A stretch of 64,000 bases of DNA from JARFQH01 sp963825595. Its GTDB lineage: Bacteria > Desulfobacterota > Desulfobacteria > Desulfobacterales > SG8-13. A model generated the notes under the pieces. The model saw nothing but the letters and a program-made list of their open reading frames with translations, was not told the origin of the DNA and searched no databases. Positions within the stretch are counted from its first letter, which is position 1. Every line of letters begins with the position of its first letter. Location of the stretch: the NCBI GenBank assembly GCA_963825595.1, contig CAWGUE010000028.1, positions 1 through 64,000 of the forward strand, written 5' to 3'. Made by a program: the position numbers and the translations under genes. Shown here one piece after another: positions 45,202-54,271 of this stretch.

Positions 45202-47181
45202 TTAGTCCGGGATGATTTTGATGTAGTCTTTCTTGAAGACATCCCACTGACCGGATTTCGGATCGTACTTGGAATTGACGAAGCAGAACCAGTTCTCGTC
45301 ATCCTGCCCAGGATAATCGGCCTGGTAGTAGAAGCCCGGATAACGGGTTTCCTTGCGGAACGAGATGTGGCGCAAGTGAGATTCCACCGTCCAGATGCGG
45401 TGAGTGATCTCCCAGGCGCGCATCAGTTCGTGCAGGTCGCCGGCGGCCAGTTTTTCGCAATCCTCGCGCATTGTGGCCAGCAGGTCCATGACGATCTCGA
45501 GGTTCTTGGTGGTGGTCAGGTAGTAAGTGGCTGTCCCGCCGCCGTACTCATGCGTGGCTTTCATCAACCGGTACATCATGCCTTCGGGCTTGATGTAGTT
45601 GGGGTTGATGTCGATGGCGGTGGTGTAGTCCTTGAACTCCAGGAAGGTCCGCACCGGTTTGTACACCAGGTCGACCAACTCTTCCTTGGACTGTTTCAAG
45701 GCCGGCGTGAAGTCGGCGTGATCCTTGGCAAAGCGGACCATCTGCTTGACCGCCATGCGCCCCTCGGCGTGAGAGCCGGAGGAGAACTTGTGGCCGGAGC
45801 AGCCGACGCCGTCACCGGCGGTGAACAGACCGTTGACGGTGGTCATACGGTTGTAGACCTTGCCGTTGTCTGCCTTGATCTTGTAAGCATCCGGGACCCA
45901 GTCGTAATCCGGACCCGATACCCACAGACCGCAGCAGCCGGAGTGGGAACCCAACAGGTAAGGTTCGGTCGGCATGACCTCGGAGTTTTTCTTTTCCGGC
46001 TCGGTATTCGTGGCACACCACAGGTTGGCCTGGCCGCAGGTCATGTCAAGAAAGTCTTCCCACGCCTCGGACTCGAGGTGCTTCAGTTCCTTCTTGTCCA
46101 TGGTCTTGCCAAGTGCGGCCAGAGCAGAGACCGTGTCCATAATGATCGGACCGCGACCTTCCTTCATTTCGAAGAGCATCAGATGGTTCCGCAGACAGGT
46201 CGGGGTAATGGCAGCGGTTCCATAGGGTGCATATTTCTGCAGCTCTGTCTTGGCCGCATCGCTGGCGGCAAAGTTTTCACCGAGACCATTGAGGGTCTTG
46301 GCTTTGAACAGCAGGAACCAGGCCCCTACCGGGCCGTATCCGTCTTTGAACCGGGCCGGGGTAAACCGGTTTTCCATCATGGACAGCTCGGCACCGACCC
46401 GCATCAGCATGGTGTAGGTGGAACCGGAGTTCCAGACCGGGTACCAGGCGCGGCCTTTGCCTTCACCGACCGAACGGGGCTGGTAGATGTTGACAGCGCC
46501 GCCGCAGGCGACCAGCATGCTTTTGCACTTGATGATGTAAACTTTGTTCTCACGCACGGAGAATCCGACCGCACCGGCGATCTGATTCTCCTTGTTGGCG
46601 TCCAGGAGCAGTTCGACGATGAAGACGCGCTCGAGGATGTTCTCGTCACCGAGAGCCAGTTTGGCGGCTTCGGCCACGATCCTCTTGTAGGACTCGCCGT
46701 TGATCATGATCTGCCATTTTCCGGTCCTGACCGGTTGGGCCCCGGCCTTCAGGGTGCCCATGGCCTGACCTTTTTTGCCGTCCAGGGTTTTGCCTTCTTC
46801 GCTTTTTTTCCAGATCGGAAGCCCCCACTCTTCGAACAGATGGACAGAGTCGTCGACGTGGCAACCCAGGTCGAAGATCAGGTCTTCGCGGACGATGCCC
46901 ATCAGGTCGTTACGGACCATGCGGACGTAGTCATCCGGCTTGTTCTCGCCGATGTAAGTATTGATGGCGGAAAGGCCCTGGGCCACTGCTCCGCTTCTCT
47001 CCATGGCGGCCTTGTCGCACAGCAGCACTTTCTGACCATCGTCCATCCATTTTTTTGCTTCAAAAGCCGCACCGCAGGCAGCCATACCGCCGCCGACGAT
47101 CAGAATATCAACTTCGCGCTCCTCAACTTCCGGATCCTTTACGGCCTTAAGTTCACCCAAGGGTTTGTTCGGTAATGCCAT
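45202..47181 (-). CDS. aprA: Adenylylsulfate reductase, alpha subunit
   Basis: A 659-residue FAD subunit that reduces APS to sulfite and AMP. The N-terminal ADP-binding fold is VDILIVGGGMAACGAAFEAK. Substrate-channel residues lie in GEGKGRAWYPVWNSGSTYTM, ENRFTPARFKDGYGPVGAWF and the SHSGCCGLWVSGPDY segment. The length is typical. GGAGGGAG lies before the ATG. It follows aprB by ~70 bases and leads into qmoABC. Confidence 0.97.
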   Translation of the reverse strand: MALPNKPLGELKAVKDPEVEEREVDILIVGGGMAACGAAFEAKKWMDDGQKVLLCDKAAMERSGAVAQGLSAINTYIGENKPDDYVRMVRNDLMGIVREDLIFDLGCHVDDSVHLFEEWGLPIWKKSEEGKTLDGKKGQAMGTLKAGAQPVRTGKWQIMINGESYKRIVAEAAKLALGDENILERVFIVELLLDANKENQIAGAVGFSVRENKVYIIKCKSMLVACGGAVNIYQPRSVGEGKGRAWYPVWNSGSTYTMLMRVGAELSMMENRFTPARFKDGYGPVGAWFLLFKAKTLNGLGENFAASDAAKTELQKYAPYGTAAITPTCLRNHLMLFEMKEGRGPIIMDTVSALAALGKTMDKKELKHLESEAWEDFLDMTCGQANLWCATNTEPEKKNSEVMPTEPYLLGSHSGCCGLWVSGPDYDWVPDAYKIKADNGKVYNRMTTVNGLFTAGDGVGCSGHKFSSGSHAEGRMAVKQMVRFAKDHADFTPALKQSKEELVDLVYKPVRTFLEFKDYTTAIDINPNYIKPEGMMYRLMKATHEYGGGTATYYLTTTKNLEIVMDLLATMREDCEKLAAGDLHELMRAWEITHRIWTVESHLRHISFRKETRYPGFYYQADYPGQDDENWFCFVNSKYDPKSGQWDVFKKDYIKIIPD

Positions 47182-47253
47182 ATTTCTCCCTCCTTAAAAT
47201 AGGTATCGATTCGTGTGTCGTTATGGGCTTGGAATCTGACAAGTCACTCCGGC

Positions 47254-47691
47254 TTAGACCGTTGCTTGCGGCTTCGGAATGGTGTAGCCGTCGGCTTCCT
47301 GGGTGGAAAGCAGGCCGCCCTCGATGTCTTTGCCTTTCAGATCCTGATACGCATTGGCCTGGCCTTCCGGAGTGGTCCGGATGGGGAACTTGAAGCGCTT
47401 GATGAGGCCGTTTCTGAACTTGCAGGTCCACATCACGTCTTCGGTGCCCAGCATCGGCATGATGCTGCTTCCCAGCGGTACGAAATCGGCATAACCGCGG
47501 ACCTCAACGGCCTGCGTGGGGCAAATCTTGACGCAGGAGAAACACTCCCAGCACTGATCGGGCTCCTGGTTGTACGCCTTCATCGCATTGGGCTCCAGCA
47601 CCATCAGGTCGTTGGGGCAAATGTACATACAAGCCGTTTTATCACCGCCCTTGCAGCCGTCACATTTTTCATCAATTACAAAACTTGGCAT
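47254..47691 (-). CDS. aprB: Adenylylsulfate reductase, beta subunit
   Basis: A 145-residue ferredoxin-like subunit with two [4Fe-4S] motifs: CDGCKGGDKTACMYICPNDL and CWECFSCVKICPTQAV. A C-terminal beta extension wraps AprA (LGTEDVMWTCKFRNGLIKRF). It accepts electrons (from Qmo) and passes them to the AprA flavin. First gene of the aprBA-qmoABC cluster, with a strong promoter ~260 bases upstream. Confidence 0.97.
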   Translation of the reverse strand: MPSFVIDEKCDGCKGGDKTACMYICPNDLMVLEPNAMKAYNQEPDQCWECFSCVKICPTQAVEVRGYADFVPLGSSIMPMLGTEDVMWTCKFRNGLIKRFKFPIRTTPEGQANAYQDLKGKDIEGGLLSTQEADGYTIPKPQATV

Positions 47692-47958
47692 TGACTATAC
47701 CTCCTCGTTTAATTTTGGTTCGATTTCGAACATGAAACATCCTCAAATGTTTCGTCCTGACAAAACAGGTCCCTGGTACACCTCCCTTCTATGCAGCCGA
47801 AAATGTGGGGGCATTTTGGCGCTGCTTTTTTTCTGATCCACGGCATGTTCTACCGTTATACCCGTTGTATCAAAGGAATGCGCCCACTGTTCCGGACACG
47901 TCAATCCTTAAAAATTATCTTGTAATATCAGTAGGATATAACCTCCTGCAAAGTAGAA

Positions 47959-47987
47959 TGTTTATCATTCAGAATTTTCCTTGTCAA
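47959..47987 (-). promoter_or_regulatory. Promoter of aprBA(-qmoABC)
   Basis: On the minus strand TTGACA (47982-47987) is followed after exactly 17 bases by TAAACA (47959-47964), a near-consensus sigma-70 promoter. Transcription would begin near 47952, giving a ~260-nt leader before aprB. The remaining 47692-48255 region shows no other gene. Confidence 0.65.
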
Positions 47988-48255
47988 GTACTTTTGACCA
48001 AACAAATTTTAAAATAGTTAGGCCCTTAAGCGCCCTCCGTTAAAGTAACAACATATTGCCGATCCCCTCTCAAAACGCACTACATGTTGTGGAGACAGAC
48101 GGGATATCTTTGGATCGCAACCGCTATCCGCCGTCTGTCGACTGTACCGTGGCGGTAACGGGTTGCCGTTTTCAAACGGCCGTGGTACAAATTTTTCGGT
48201 TTCCATGCTTGGTGGAGACGGAACATCCAAATCATCATATAATCGAAAGCCTGCT

Positions 48256-48993
48256 ATGGAACCAAATTTCATCCCGCTGGCCGCCGACGAGCCCTTCTGC
48301 TTTTGCTGCTCACCGGCCGGACCCTGCTTTAACGCATGCTGCCGCGACCTGAATCAGGCCCTGGCACCATATGACATCCTGCGTTTGAAAAACGGTTTGG
48401 GTCTTGCTTCCGACCGTTTTCTCGAAAACTTCACCAACCAACACATCGGCCCCGAATCCGGCCTGCCGGTGATCACCCTGAGACCAGATCAAAAAACCGA
48501 TCGCCTATGCCCGTTTGTCACCCCGCAAGGTTGTAGCGTGTATCCGGATCGCCCGGCCTCCTGCCGGTTGTACCCCCTGGCGCGGGGGACATCCCGCGAT
48601 CGGCAAACCGGCGATATTCACCAGCATTTCGCGCTGATTCAGGAACCACACTGTCTCGGATTTAGACTCAATGACCCCCAAACGGCACGATCATGGATTA
48701 AGAGCCAGGAACTGGACCGTTACAATGAATTCAACGATCTGTTCCTGGAACTCATCAGCCTGAAAAACAAGCTGGTCACCGGCCCCCTCAACCTGGTGGC
48801 CAGACACCTCTTTCACCGGGCGCTGTATGATCTCGATGTCTTCAGGGAACAGATCTTCCACCGGGGCTTCCCGGAGGACTGGCGTATTGATGTGGCCGAA
48901 CGGGAGAAGCTAATAAACGACGACGAGGCGCTGTTACGGTGGGCCCACACCTACGTTAAAAAGGCACTTTTCACCGATGATGCTCAAAGATAA
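48256..48993 (+). CDS. YkgJ-type cysteine-cluster protein
   Basis: A 245-residue protein from the ATG at 48256. It has the YkgJ/UPF0153 cysteine arrangement: FCFCCSPAGPCFNACCRDL near the start and CPFVTPQGCSVYPDRPASCR about 70 residues later, likely binding a metal or Fe-S cluster. The C-terminal half is helical and less conserved. It is closely similar to the protein at 49863-50645 (same NxCCR-DLN, PYDILRLK and VYPDRP segments). Its last 17 bases overlap the SDR gene, so the two are cotranscribed. Function unknown. Confidence 0.82.
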   Translation: MEPNFIPLAADEPFCFCCSPAGPCFNACCRDLNQALAPYDILRLKNGLGLASDRFLENFTNQHIGPESGLPVITLRPDQKTDRLCPFVTPQGCSVYPDRPASCRLYPLARGTSRDRQTGDIHQHFALIQEPHCLGFRLNDPQTARSWIKSQELDRYNEFNDLFLELISLKNKLVTGPLNLVARHLFHRALYDLDVFREQIFHRGFPEDWRIDVAEREKLINDDEALLRWAHTYVKKALFTDDAQR

Positions 48994-49792
48994 AGTCGCT
49001 CTCGTCCTGGGAGCGGTAAAGGGAATCGGCAAAGGCATCGGCCTGGCGCTGGCTGCGGAAGGGGTCTCGGTGGCACTGAACTATTTCGATTGGGAAGATC
49101 ACCTTGAGGCACTTAAAAAAGATTTCGCCGCAACGGGCGCACCGCATCTGATTGTCCAGACGAACCTGCTTGAAACCGATTGCGTCAACAGCCTCATATC
49201 GCAGGTGCTCAGCCGCTTCGGCCGCCTTGACATCCTGATCAACAACATCGAACGGGGCGGATGGCCGATCGTGCATGGTCCCTACGCCCGGGAGCAGTGG
49301 GATCTCGAAATGGAAACCACCCTGCGGGCAAAACAATGGGTGTTCGACCAAGCCCTTCCCCACCTGAAGGCCACCGGCAACGGGATCGTGATCAACTTTT
49401 CCTCCATCGCCGGCCTTGTCGGCCGATCAGGACCGGCCAGCCTGACATTTAACGAAGGATATGCGGCTGCCAACCGAGGCATCTCGCTTCTGACCGAAAC
49501 CTGGGCGCGCCTGGGAGCACCGCAGGTGCGGGTGAATGAAGTCATGCTCGGCTTTTGCGAAAGCCGACACGGTCCGGGAACCCGCGGCTGGAATCTGCTG
49601 TCTCCCGCGCACCGGCGGGCCTTGCTCGACCACACCCTTTTAGGCAGAACCGGTACCATTGATGATGTGGTCAAAATCGCCCTGTTCATTATCAAAGAAG
49701 CCCCGTTTATGACCGGCAGCGTCCTTCGGCTGGACGGCGGCTACGTGTTGGGCGGCGAACATGTGGCACCCATGCCGCCCGGCGTTCTTTAG
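48977..49792 (+). CDS. Short-chain dehydrogenase/reductase-like protein with altered catalytic Lys
   Basis: A 271-residue Rossmann-fold SDR. The nucleotide motif is LGAVKGIGKGIG (TGxxxGIG type), the NNAG motif is NNIERGG, the catalytic Ser is in NFSSIAG and Tyr in GYAAANRG. The lysine of YxxxK is Asn (YAAAN), so normal SDR catalysis is doubtful. The C-terminus (FMTGSVLRLDGGYVLGG) is of the 3-oxoacyl-ACP reductase type. It overlaps the upstream cysteine-cluster gene by 17 bases. Confidence 0.85.
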   Translation: MMLKDKVALVLGAVKGIGKGIGLALAAEGVSVALNYFDWEDHLEALKKDFAATGAPHLIVQTNLLETDCVNSLISQVLSRFGRLDILINNIERGGWPIVHGPYAREQWDLEMETTLRAKQWVFDQALPHLKATGNGIVINFSSIAGLVGRSGPASLTFNEGYAAANRGISLLTETWARLGAPQVRVNEVMLGFCESRHGPGTRGWNLLSPAHRRALLDHTLLGRTGTIDDVVKIALFIIKEAPFMTGSVLRLDGGYVLGGEHVAPMPPGVL

Positions 49793-49862
49793 CCAAATCC
49801 GCTGCGGCCGGATACCCGCCTTCTCTTATCTCACTATCAGGTTCGTTCTTGAAGAATTCCGT

Positions 49863-50645
49863 TCAGCGGGGCCGAATCTTCCTGCTTGCCAAACCCCAAA
49901 CGAAAAGCTTGATCCAATCGAAACCAATTTTTAGCAGCTCGGCATCATCGGTGCGGATTTTTTTGACCACTGTCGATTTTATCTTGAAACGTTTCAGAAA
50001 ACTGCTGTTAAAAACAAATTCTCGGAAGCGATCGATATTGTAAACGGCCATGAAAGCCATTCGCGCCTTGGGTCCTTCAGGCCCTTCGCTGCCCCATGGA
50101 TCCGTTTGAAATAACTGCCTGATTTCCGCCCAACGGGCTGTCATTTTATTGTAGTCAGCCGAATCCTGGTCTTTGGACCAACTTTCTATCGTCCATTGCA
50201 CCTCTTCTTTGGGACCAAGGCAAAACTCGGGGGGTCGGAAAAAATGCACCGGTTCGTTTCTCCTGCAGCCCGAGTCGTAGCGCAGTCCGTGCTCGAGCGG
50301 GAACGTCCGGCAGGTGTCGGGTCGGTCCGGATAAACGCGGCACCCTGTCGCGGTCAAAAAGGGGCAGGTGCGTTCTTCATTTTCGGCCATGCGCAGGAGG
50401 ACATCCGGAAAGAAGTTGAAATCTCTCAGGACAACGTCCACGTAATTGTCCAGGAAACGGTCCGAATCGATCCCCAAGGACTCTTTCAGCCGGATGACAT
50501 CGTAGGGGTACAGAAATAGGTTCAGGTTGCGGCAGCAACGATTGAAACAGGCGATGTCCGGGTGACAACGAAAGTTAAAGGGCTGCCCAGGCTTCAACTG
50601 GATACCCGGTACCTTGTCCAGGTCCTTTTCGTCGACGTATTTCAT
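49863..50645 (-). CDS. YkgJ-type cysteine-cluster protein
   Basis: A 260-residue protein with the same layout as the one at 48256: FRCHPDIACFNRCCRNLNLF, then CPFLTATGCRVYPDRPDTCR and an EFCLGP segment. Eight or more cysteines suggest a metal or Fe-S site. The N-terminus is MKYVDEKDLDKVPGIQLKPG. It stands convergent to the SDR gene. The two paralogues within 2 kb suggest duplication. Function unknown. Confidence 0.82.
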   Translation of the reverse strand: MKYVDEKDLDKVPGIQLKPGQPFNFRCHPDIACFNRCCRNLNLFLYPYDVIRLKESLGIDSDRFLDNYVDVVLRDFNFFPDVLLRMAENEERTCPFLTATGCRVYPDRPDTCRTFPLEHGLRYDSGCRRNEPVHFFRPPEFCLGPKEEVQWTIESWSKDQDSADYNKMTARWAEIRQLFQTDPWGSEGPEGPKARMAFMAVYNIDRFREFVFNSSFLKRFKIKSTVVKKIRTDDAELLKIGFDWIKLFVWGLASRKIRPR

Positions 50646-50994
50646 TAGTCAATCGGCTTCCATGGGCCCACGAATTTGAGCCCGCTTATTTCACGAGATG
50701 CCTGCATTCATTTGCAAGGAACACACATTAGGGAATATGATCAGGTGTGTGATCCTGCAAAGCGAGGGCATTCGGGGACGCTGCTGTACTTTTGTACCGC
50801 AAGTTCCCGATAACGCCGTGAATGAACGCAGGCGGCTCGCCTGGAAGGTGAAAATATTTCTGCACTTATTCTCTTTGGCAGCTGTAAAAAGTGTCCTGTT
50901 TGGCTAACTGCCAATATGATGTTCAAGATCTCGTTATTATACTAATTTATTGGCCCCCTTGAAAAATTTTCATGAAATAAGCGGGATATGCTCT
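50646..50994. other. Intergenic region between two cysteine-cluster genes
   Basis: About 350 bases. I see no supportable gene or clear structure. Confidence 0.4.
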
Positions 50995-51600
50995 TCAGAA
51001 AGCAAGAATCATTTCCGCCACCGTCATTTTTATCTTTGCGTCCGAATCGATCAGTTGCCGCAGTTCCCTCTCGAGCCGCGCCATGTCGTGATAAAAGGGC
51101 GTCCGGTCAAATAGAACAGTGGTCTTGTCACCGCAGCGGTTCTCGCAATATGCGCACCCCGGGCCTTGAACGCTGCCGCCGTCCGGTCGATGCAATTCGT
51201 GGGGAAGACCATGCATCCGGCAGATCATCGGCCGCTGGCGGTACAGGCAGCAGCGGCCATCGAAATTGAGCGGGCACATGAGCCGTGGGGGGCGACCGCC
51301 TTTTTCGACGTCCGCCCGACGCAAGGTCGAACAAACTGACTCGGCTTTTATCCGAATGTCAATCCGCTGTTGCTCTCCGAGACTCCGGTAACCTTTCAGC
51401 AGGCAAAGGTACTCGAGGTAGGTATGATGATAAAAGCGCGTCAGACAACAATTGTCTTCACACCCGCTGCATTGAAAACCGTAAGTGTCTGCTACCGCCG
51501 TGTACGCCCGATCCATGGCCGCATAAATCTGCTCCAAACGGTTAATCTGAGCGATGAACGCTTCCGGTTTCAGGTGCATGTTATCCGGGTACAGCGGCAT
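50995..51600 (-). CDS. Third YkgJ-type cysteine-cluster protein
   Basis: A 201-residue protein from the ATG at 51600 (MPLYPDNMHLKPEAF). Cysteines are in FQCSGCEDNCCLTRFYHHTY, LMCPLNFDGRCCLYRQRPMICRMHG and PGCAYCENRC, the UPF0153-type pattern but more distant from the two neighbours at 48256 and 49863. The chosen start overlaps the dGTPase stop by 20 bases; an internal ATG at 51579 would remove the overlap. It is probably cotranscribed with the dGTPase-like gene. Function unknown. Confidence 0.8.
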   Translation of the reverse strand: MPLYPDNMHLKPEAFIAQINRLEQIYAAMDRAYTAVADTYGFQCSGCEDNCCLTRFYHHTYLEYLCLLKGYRSLGEQQRIDIRIKAESVCSTLRRADVEKGGRPPRLMCPLNFDGRCCLYRQRPMICRMHGLPHELHRPDGGSVQGPGCAYCENRCGDKTTVLFDRTPFYHDMARLERELRQLIDSDAKIKMTVAEMILAF

Positions 51601-52672
51601 AGTTTCCACGTTCGAACATGAGTGGCGAGGGAAAGAAAAGCTGCTCGTAGAGGTCCATGGCATGGCTGTCGGTCAGGCTCGCAATGAAGTCGCAAACCCA
51701 GCGATCGCGCGGCTGATCGATATGATTGCAATGGCCCATGCCCAATTTTTCAAGTTCCACTTCCAGACGGTCGACATGCTCCAGAAAATAGCCGTAGAGT
51801 TCGATCAGGATTTTTTTGGCTTTTACGAACTCATTGTGAACCATTGGCGCCCGGTATACTTTCTTGTATAAGAATTCCCGCAGAATGGACATGGCCGCGA
51901 ATACCTCGTCGCTCATCTGCAGAACCAGCTCACCGTCATCGGCTTTGGTGTTGTAGACCAGGTCTCTGATCATCGTCGTGGCCCGCTCGGGATGGGTGCG
52001 GCCGAGAATTTGCTGGCATTGCTCCGGTACCTGATCCTCCATTATTACGCCGCTGCGAATGGCATCATCCAGGTCGTGATTCAAATAGGCCATGATATCG
52101 GCAATCCTCACGATCCGGCCTTCCACCGTAACGGCCATTTCACTGGAATCGTCCGGGATAATCTTGCCGTACCCCTTGGAATGTTTGAGAATGCCGTCGC
52201 GCACTTCAACGGTCAGGTTCAAGCCTTCACCGTTGCGCTCCAACGTGTCGACCACTCTCAAGCTTTGGGCTTTGTGGGTAAAATATTTGGAAAAAACCTC
52301 TTTCAACGCCGTTTCGCCGCCATGCCCGAACGGCGTGTGCCCGAGATCATGGCCGAGGGCAATGGCTTCGGCCAGATCCTCGTTGAGCCTCAATGCCCGG
52401 GAGATGGTTCGTGCCATCTGGGCCACCTCGAGGGTGTGGGTCAAGCGGGTCCGGTACTGATCGCCCAGCGGCGCCAGGAATACCTGGGTTTTGTGCTTCA
52501 ACCGCCTGAAGGCGTTCGAGTAAACGATACGGTCCCGGTCCACCTGAAAGGCGGTTCGAATCGGACAAGGCTTTTCCGAGCGTCTCCGACCTCGTGATTC
52601 GGAACTCAGACAACCAAAGGGCGACATAAAGCCGCGTTCCCGCTTTTCAAATTCTTCTCGTATTGATGACAT
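51581..52672 (-). CDS. Deoxyguanosinetriphosphate triphosphohydrolase-like protein (HD domain)
   Basis: A 363-residue HD-superfamily protein of the Dgt-like type, which hydrolyses dNTPs to nucleoside and triphosphate. The HD metal motif is visible as RLTHTLEVAQ and ALGHDLGHTPFGHGGE. YSNAFRRLKHKTQVF and RIVRIADIMAYLNHDLDDAI are family segments. The start at 52672 has AAGGG seven bases upstream and is preferred to a longer open frame. The length matches the shorter Dgt-like proteins of this phylum. Confidence 0.9.
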   Translation of the reverse strand: MSSIREEFEKRERGFMSPFGCLSSESRGRRRSEKPCPIRTAFQVDRDRIVYSNAFRRLKHKTQVFLAPLGDQYRTRLTHTLEVAQMARTISRALRLNEDLAEAIALGHDLGHTPFGHGGETALKEVFSKYFTHKAQSLRVVDTLERNGEGLNLTVEVRDGILKHSKGYGKIIPDDSSEMAVTVEGRIVRIADIMAYLNHDLDDAIRSGVIMEDQVPEQCQQILGRTHPERATTMIRDLVYNTKADDGELVLQMSDEVFAAMSILREFLYKKVYRAPMVHNEFVKAKKILIELYGYFLEHVDRLEVELEKLGMGHCNHIDQPRDRWVCDFIASLTDSHAMDLYEQLFFPSPLMFERGNYAAVPG

Positions 52673-52980
52673 AAAACACCCTTCGCCCGCGAACGACTGG
52701 TACTGATCCAAAGCAACGATAAAAATCATCCGCCACACCGGGACCGGATCATAGGGATCAAAGAACCAAAAGTGTTGAGTATCTCATATTTTGGGGTCAT
52801 GTAAAGCTTAATTCACCGCGGGCGTAAGCGCTTCGTAAAGGATAGGGTTGACACGTTTTTCAGATTGGAGTACCGGTTGACATTCAGAGTGTCTGCGCAA
52901 ATGCCCAACCAGACCCGATGCATGCATCTGACCGGTCCTCGCTGCCGCGGCGGCCGGTCTCAATCGATTGAGGCGAGCCC
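52673..52980. other. Intergenic region between divergent genes
   Basis: About 300 bases between the dGTPase-like gene and the HsdR_N-like gene. Two TTGACA-type -35 boxes (near 52847 and 52875, plus strand) lack good -10 partners. Nothing else is supported. Confidence 0.35.
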
Positions 52981-53532
52981 ATGAACGGTCACCACCTGGT
53001 ACTCGGCGATCTGACCGATTATATCACGGGAGAAACGCTCACAGACACCCACGATGAACGCTACCGCCAGGCGCTGGCACGTTTGTTGATCGAACAAAAA
53101 GGGTATGACAGAAAAGATGTGCAACCGCGGCAACCGCTGATCGTCCGCGCAGGAGATTGCCGAGCCATTATAACGATCGACTTTGTTGTAACGGTTGTCG
53201 ATCGACTGGCCATGGTCATAAAATACGGCCCAGGCTCCATTGTCACCCGCCACCGGCCCGCCCTGGCGGTTTCCCGCCTGCTGGCTCCTTACCAGATCCC
53301 GGTAACCGTCGCAACCAACGGGGAAGATGCGGATATACTGGACGGTGCCACCGGTCGGCTGATCGACCACGGCCTGGCAAATCTGCCCGAAAAATCAGAC
53401 CTAAAGGAAATCGCAGAATGTTTTTCTTTTGAGCCCATATCTCCCGAGCGGGCGCAGATGGAATCTCGCGTGGTTTATGCTTATGAAGTGGACGGAAGCT
53501 GCCCGTGCGACGAGTCGATCTGCCGCCTTTAA
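52981..53532 (+). CDS. Type I restriction HsdR N-terminal-like domain protein
   Basis: A 183-residue single-domain protein resembling the HSDR_N_2 family, a PD-(D/E)xK nuclease-type fold. The core is visible as RQPLIVRAGDCRAIITIDFVV and MVIKYGPGSIVTRHRPALAV, then VPYQIPVTVATNGEDADILD-like sequence (YQIPVTVATNGEDADIL). The acidic residue of the ExK motif appears to be Val (VIK), so nuclease activity is uncertain. The C-terminus carries CPCDESIC. It is a stand-alone gene without restriction-modification neighbours. GAGG lies upstream of the ATG. Confidence 0.72.
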   Translation: MNGHHLVLGDLTDYITGETLTDTHDERYRQALARLLIEQKGYDRKDVQPRQPLIVRAGDCRAIITIDFVVTVVDRLAMVIKYGPGSIVTRHRPALAVSRLLAPYQIPVTVATNGEDADILDGATGRLIDHGLANLPEKSDLKEIAECFSFEPISPERAQMESRVVYAYEVDGSCPCDESICRL

Positions 53533-53559
53533 CGGAATGCTGAAAATCATTATGACTGC

Positions 53560-53615
53560 CGGCAAGGCAAAATTTAACGAAATGGCACCGTTTATACGAA
53601 TATCGTGAGCATTTT
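53560..53615. repeat. Diverged copy 3 of the AAGCGGAGC intergenic repeat
   Basis: GGCAAGGCAAAATTTAACGA...TATACGAATATCGTGAGCATTTTC aligns loosely with the repeats at 18090 and 22339 (shared GGCAAGGC start and GTGAGCATTTT end). Confidence 0.4.
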
Positions 53616-53764
53616 CGCTGAAGCGGGGGTGCGGCCCCCGCTTCAGCTTTAACTCCATATCGCCAAGTGTGATCGTTTTGCAACAGCCGACTCACCGCCT
53701 GAGAGGCAGATGAGCGAATCCTGTCACGGCATCAAAGTCCCGCTTCCTTCCGGAAAGAGTAACG

Positions 53765-54271
53765 ATGAATTATGCACGTTTTATGGAGACGGCTCTCGAG
53801 CAGGCCCGCGCCGCTTATGCGGCCGGTGAATTCCCGGTTGGTTGCATCTTAGTGCATGAGGATCGGGTGCTGGCCTCAGGCCGTCGAACCGGTACTACCG
53901 GTAAAAGGGTCAATGAAGTCGATCATGCGGAAATGGTGGCATTGAGACGGCTGGCGGAAATGGAATCACAAATCGATCCAGATAAAATTACCCTTTTCAG
54001 CACGCTCGAACCGTGTTTAATGTGTTTCGGCGCCATCATCTTGAGCGGTATCAAAACCATCGTTTACGCCGTTAAAGACGTGATGGGCGGCGGCACCAAT
54101 TGTGATCTGTCGCGACTCAATCCCCTCTACCGGCAAGCGGGTATATCGATCGTTCCGGACATATTGCATGCGGAAAGCGCCAAGCTGCTGAAGGCATATT
54201 TTCAGAACCCTGAACACACTTACTGGAAAGACAGCATTCTGGCGCGCCACGCCATCAGCTTTAAATTGTGA
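53765..54271 (+). CDS. Nucleoside/cytidine deaminase family protein (TadA-like)
   Basis: A 168-residue zinc deaminase. The catalytic motif HAE is in VDHAEMVAL, and the zinc cysteines are in TLEPCLMCFGAI. N-terminal AGEFPVGCILVHED and the GKRVNEVDHAE stretch fit guanine/cytidine-type and TadA-type deaminases. The NxL motif of tRNA deaminase is not clear and the loop DVMGGGTNCDLSRL differs from TadA, so the substrate is left open. An AAAGAG box lies before the ATG. It is located just upstream of the infC leader. Confidence 0.85.
   Translation: MNYARFMETALEQARAAYAAGEFPVGCILVHEDRVLASGRRTGTTGKRVNEVDHAEMVALRRLAEMESQIDPDKITLFSTLEPCLMCFGAIILSGIKTIVYAVKDVMGGGTNCDLSRLNPLYRQAGISIVPDILHAESAKLLKAYFQNPEHTYWKDSILARHAISFKL

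Noticed and set aside
45367..47175. Long plus-strand open frame opposite aprA
   Set aside because: Antisense shadow caused by codon bias of aprA; its translation has no recognisable domain.
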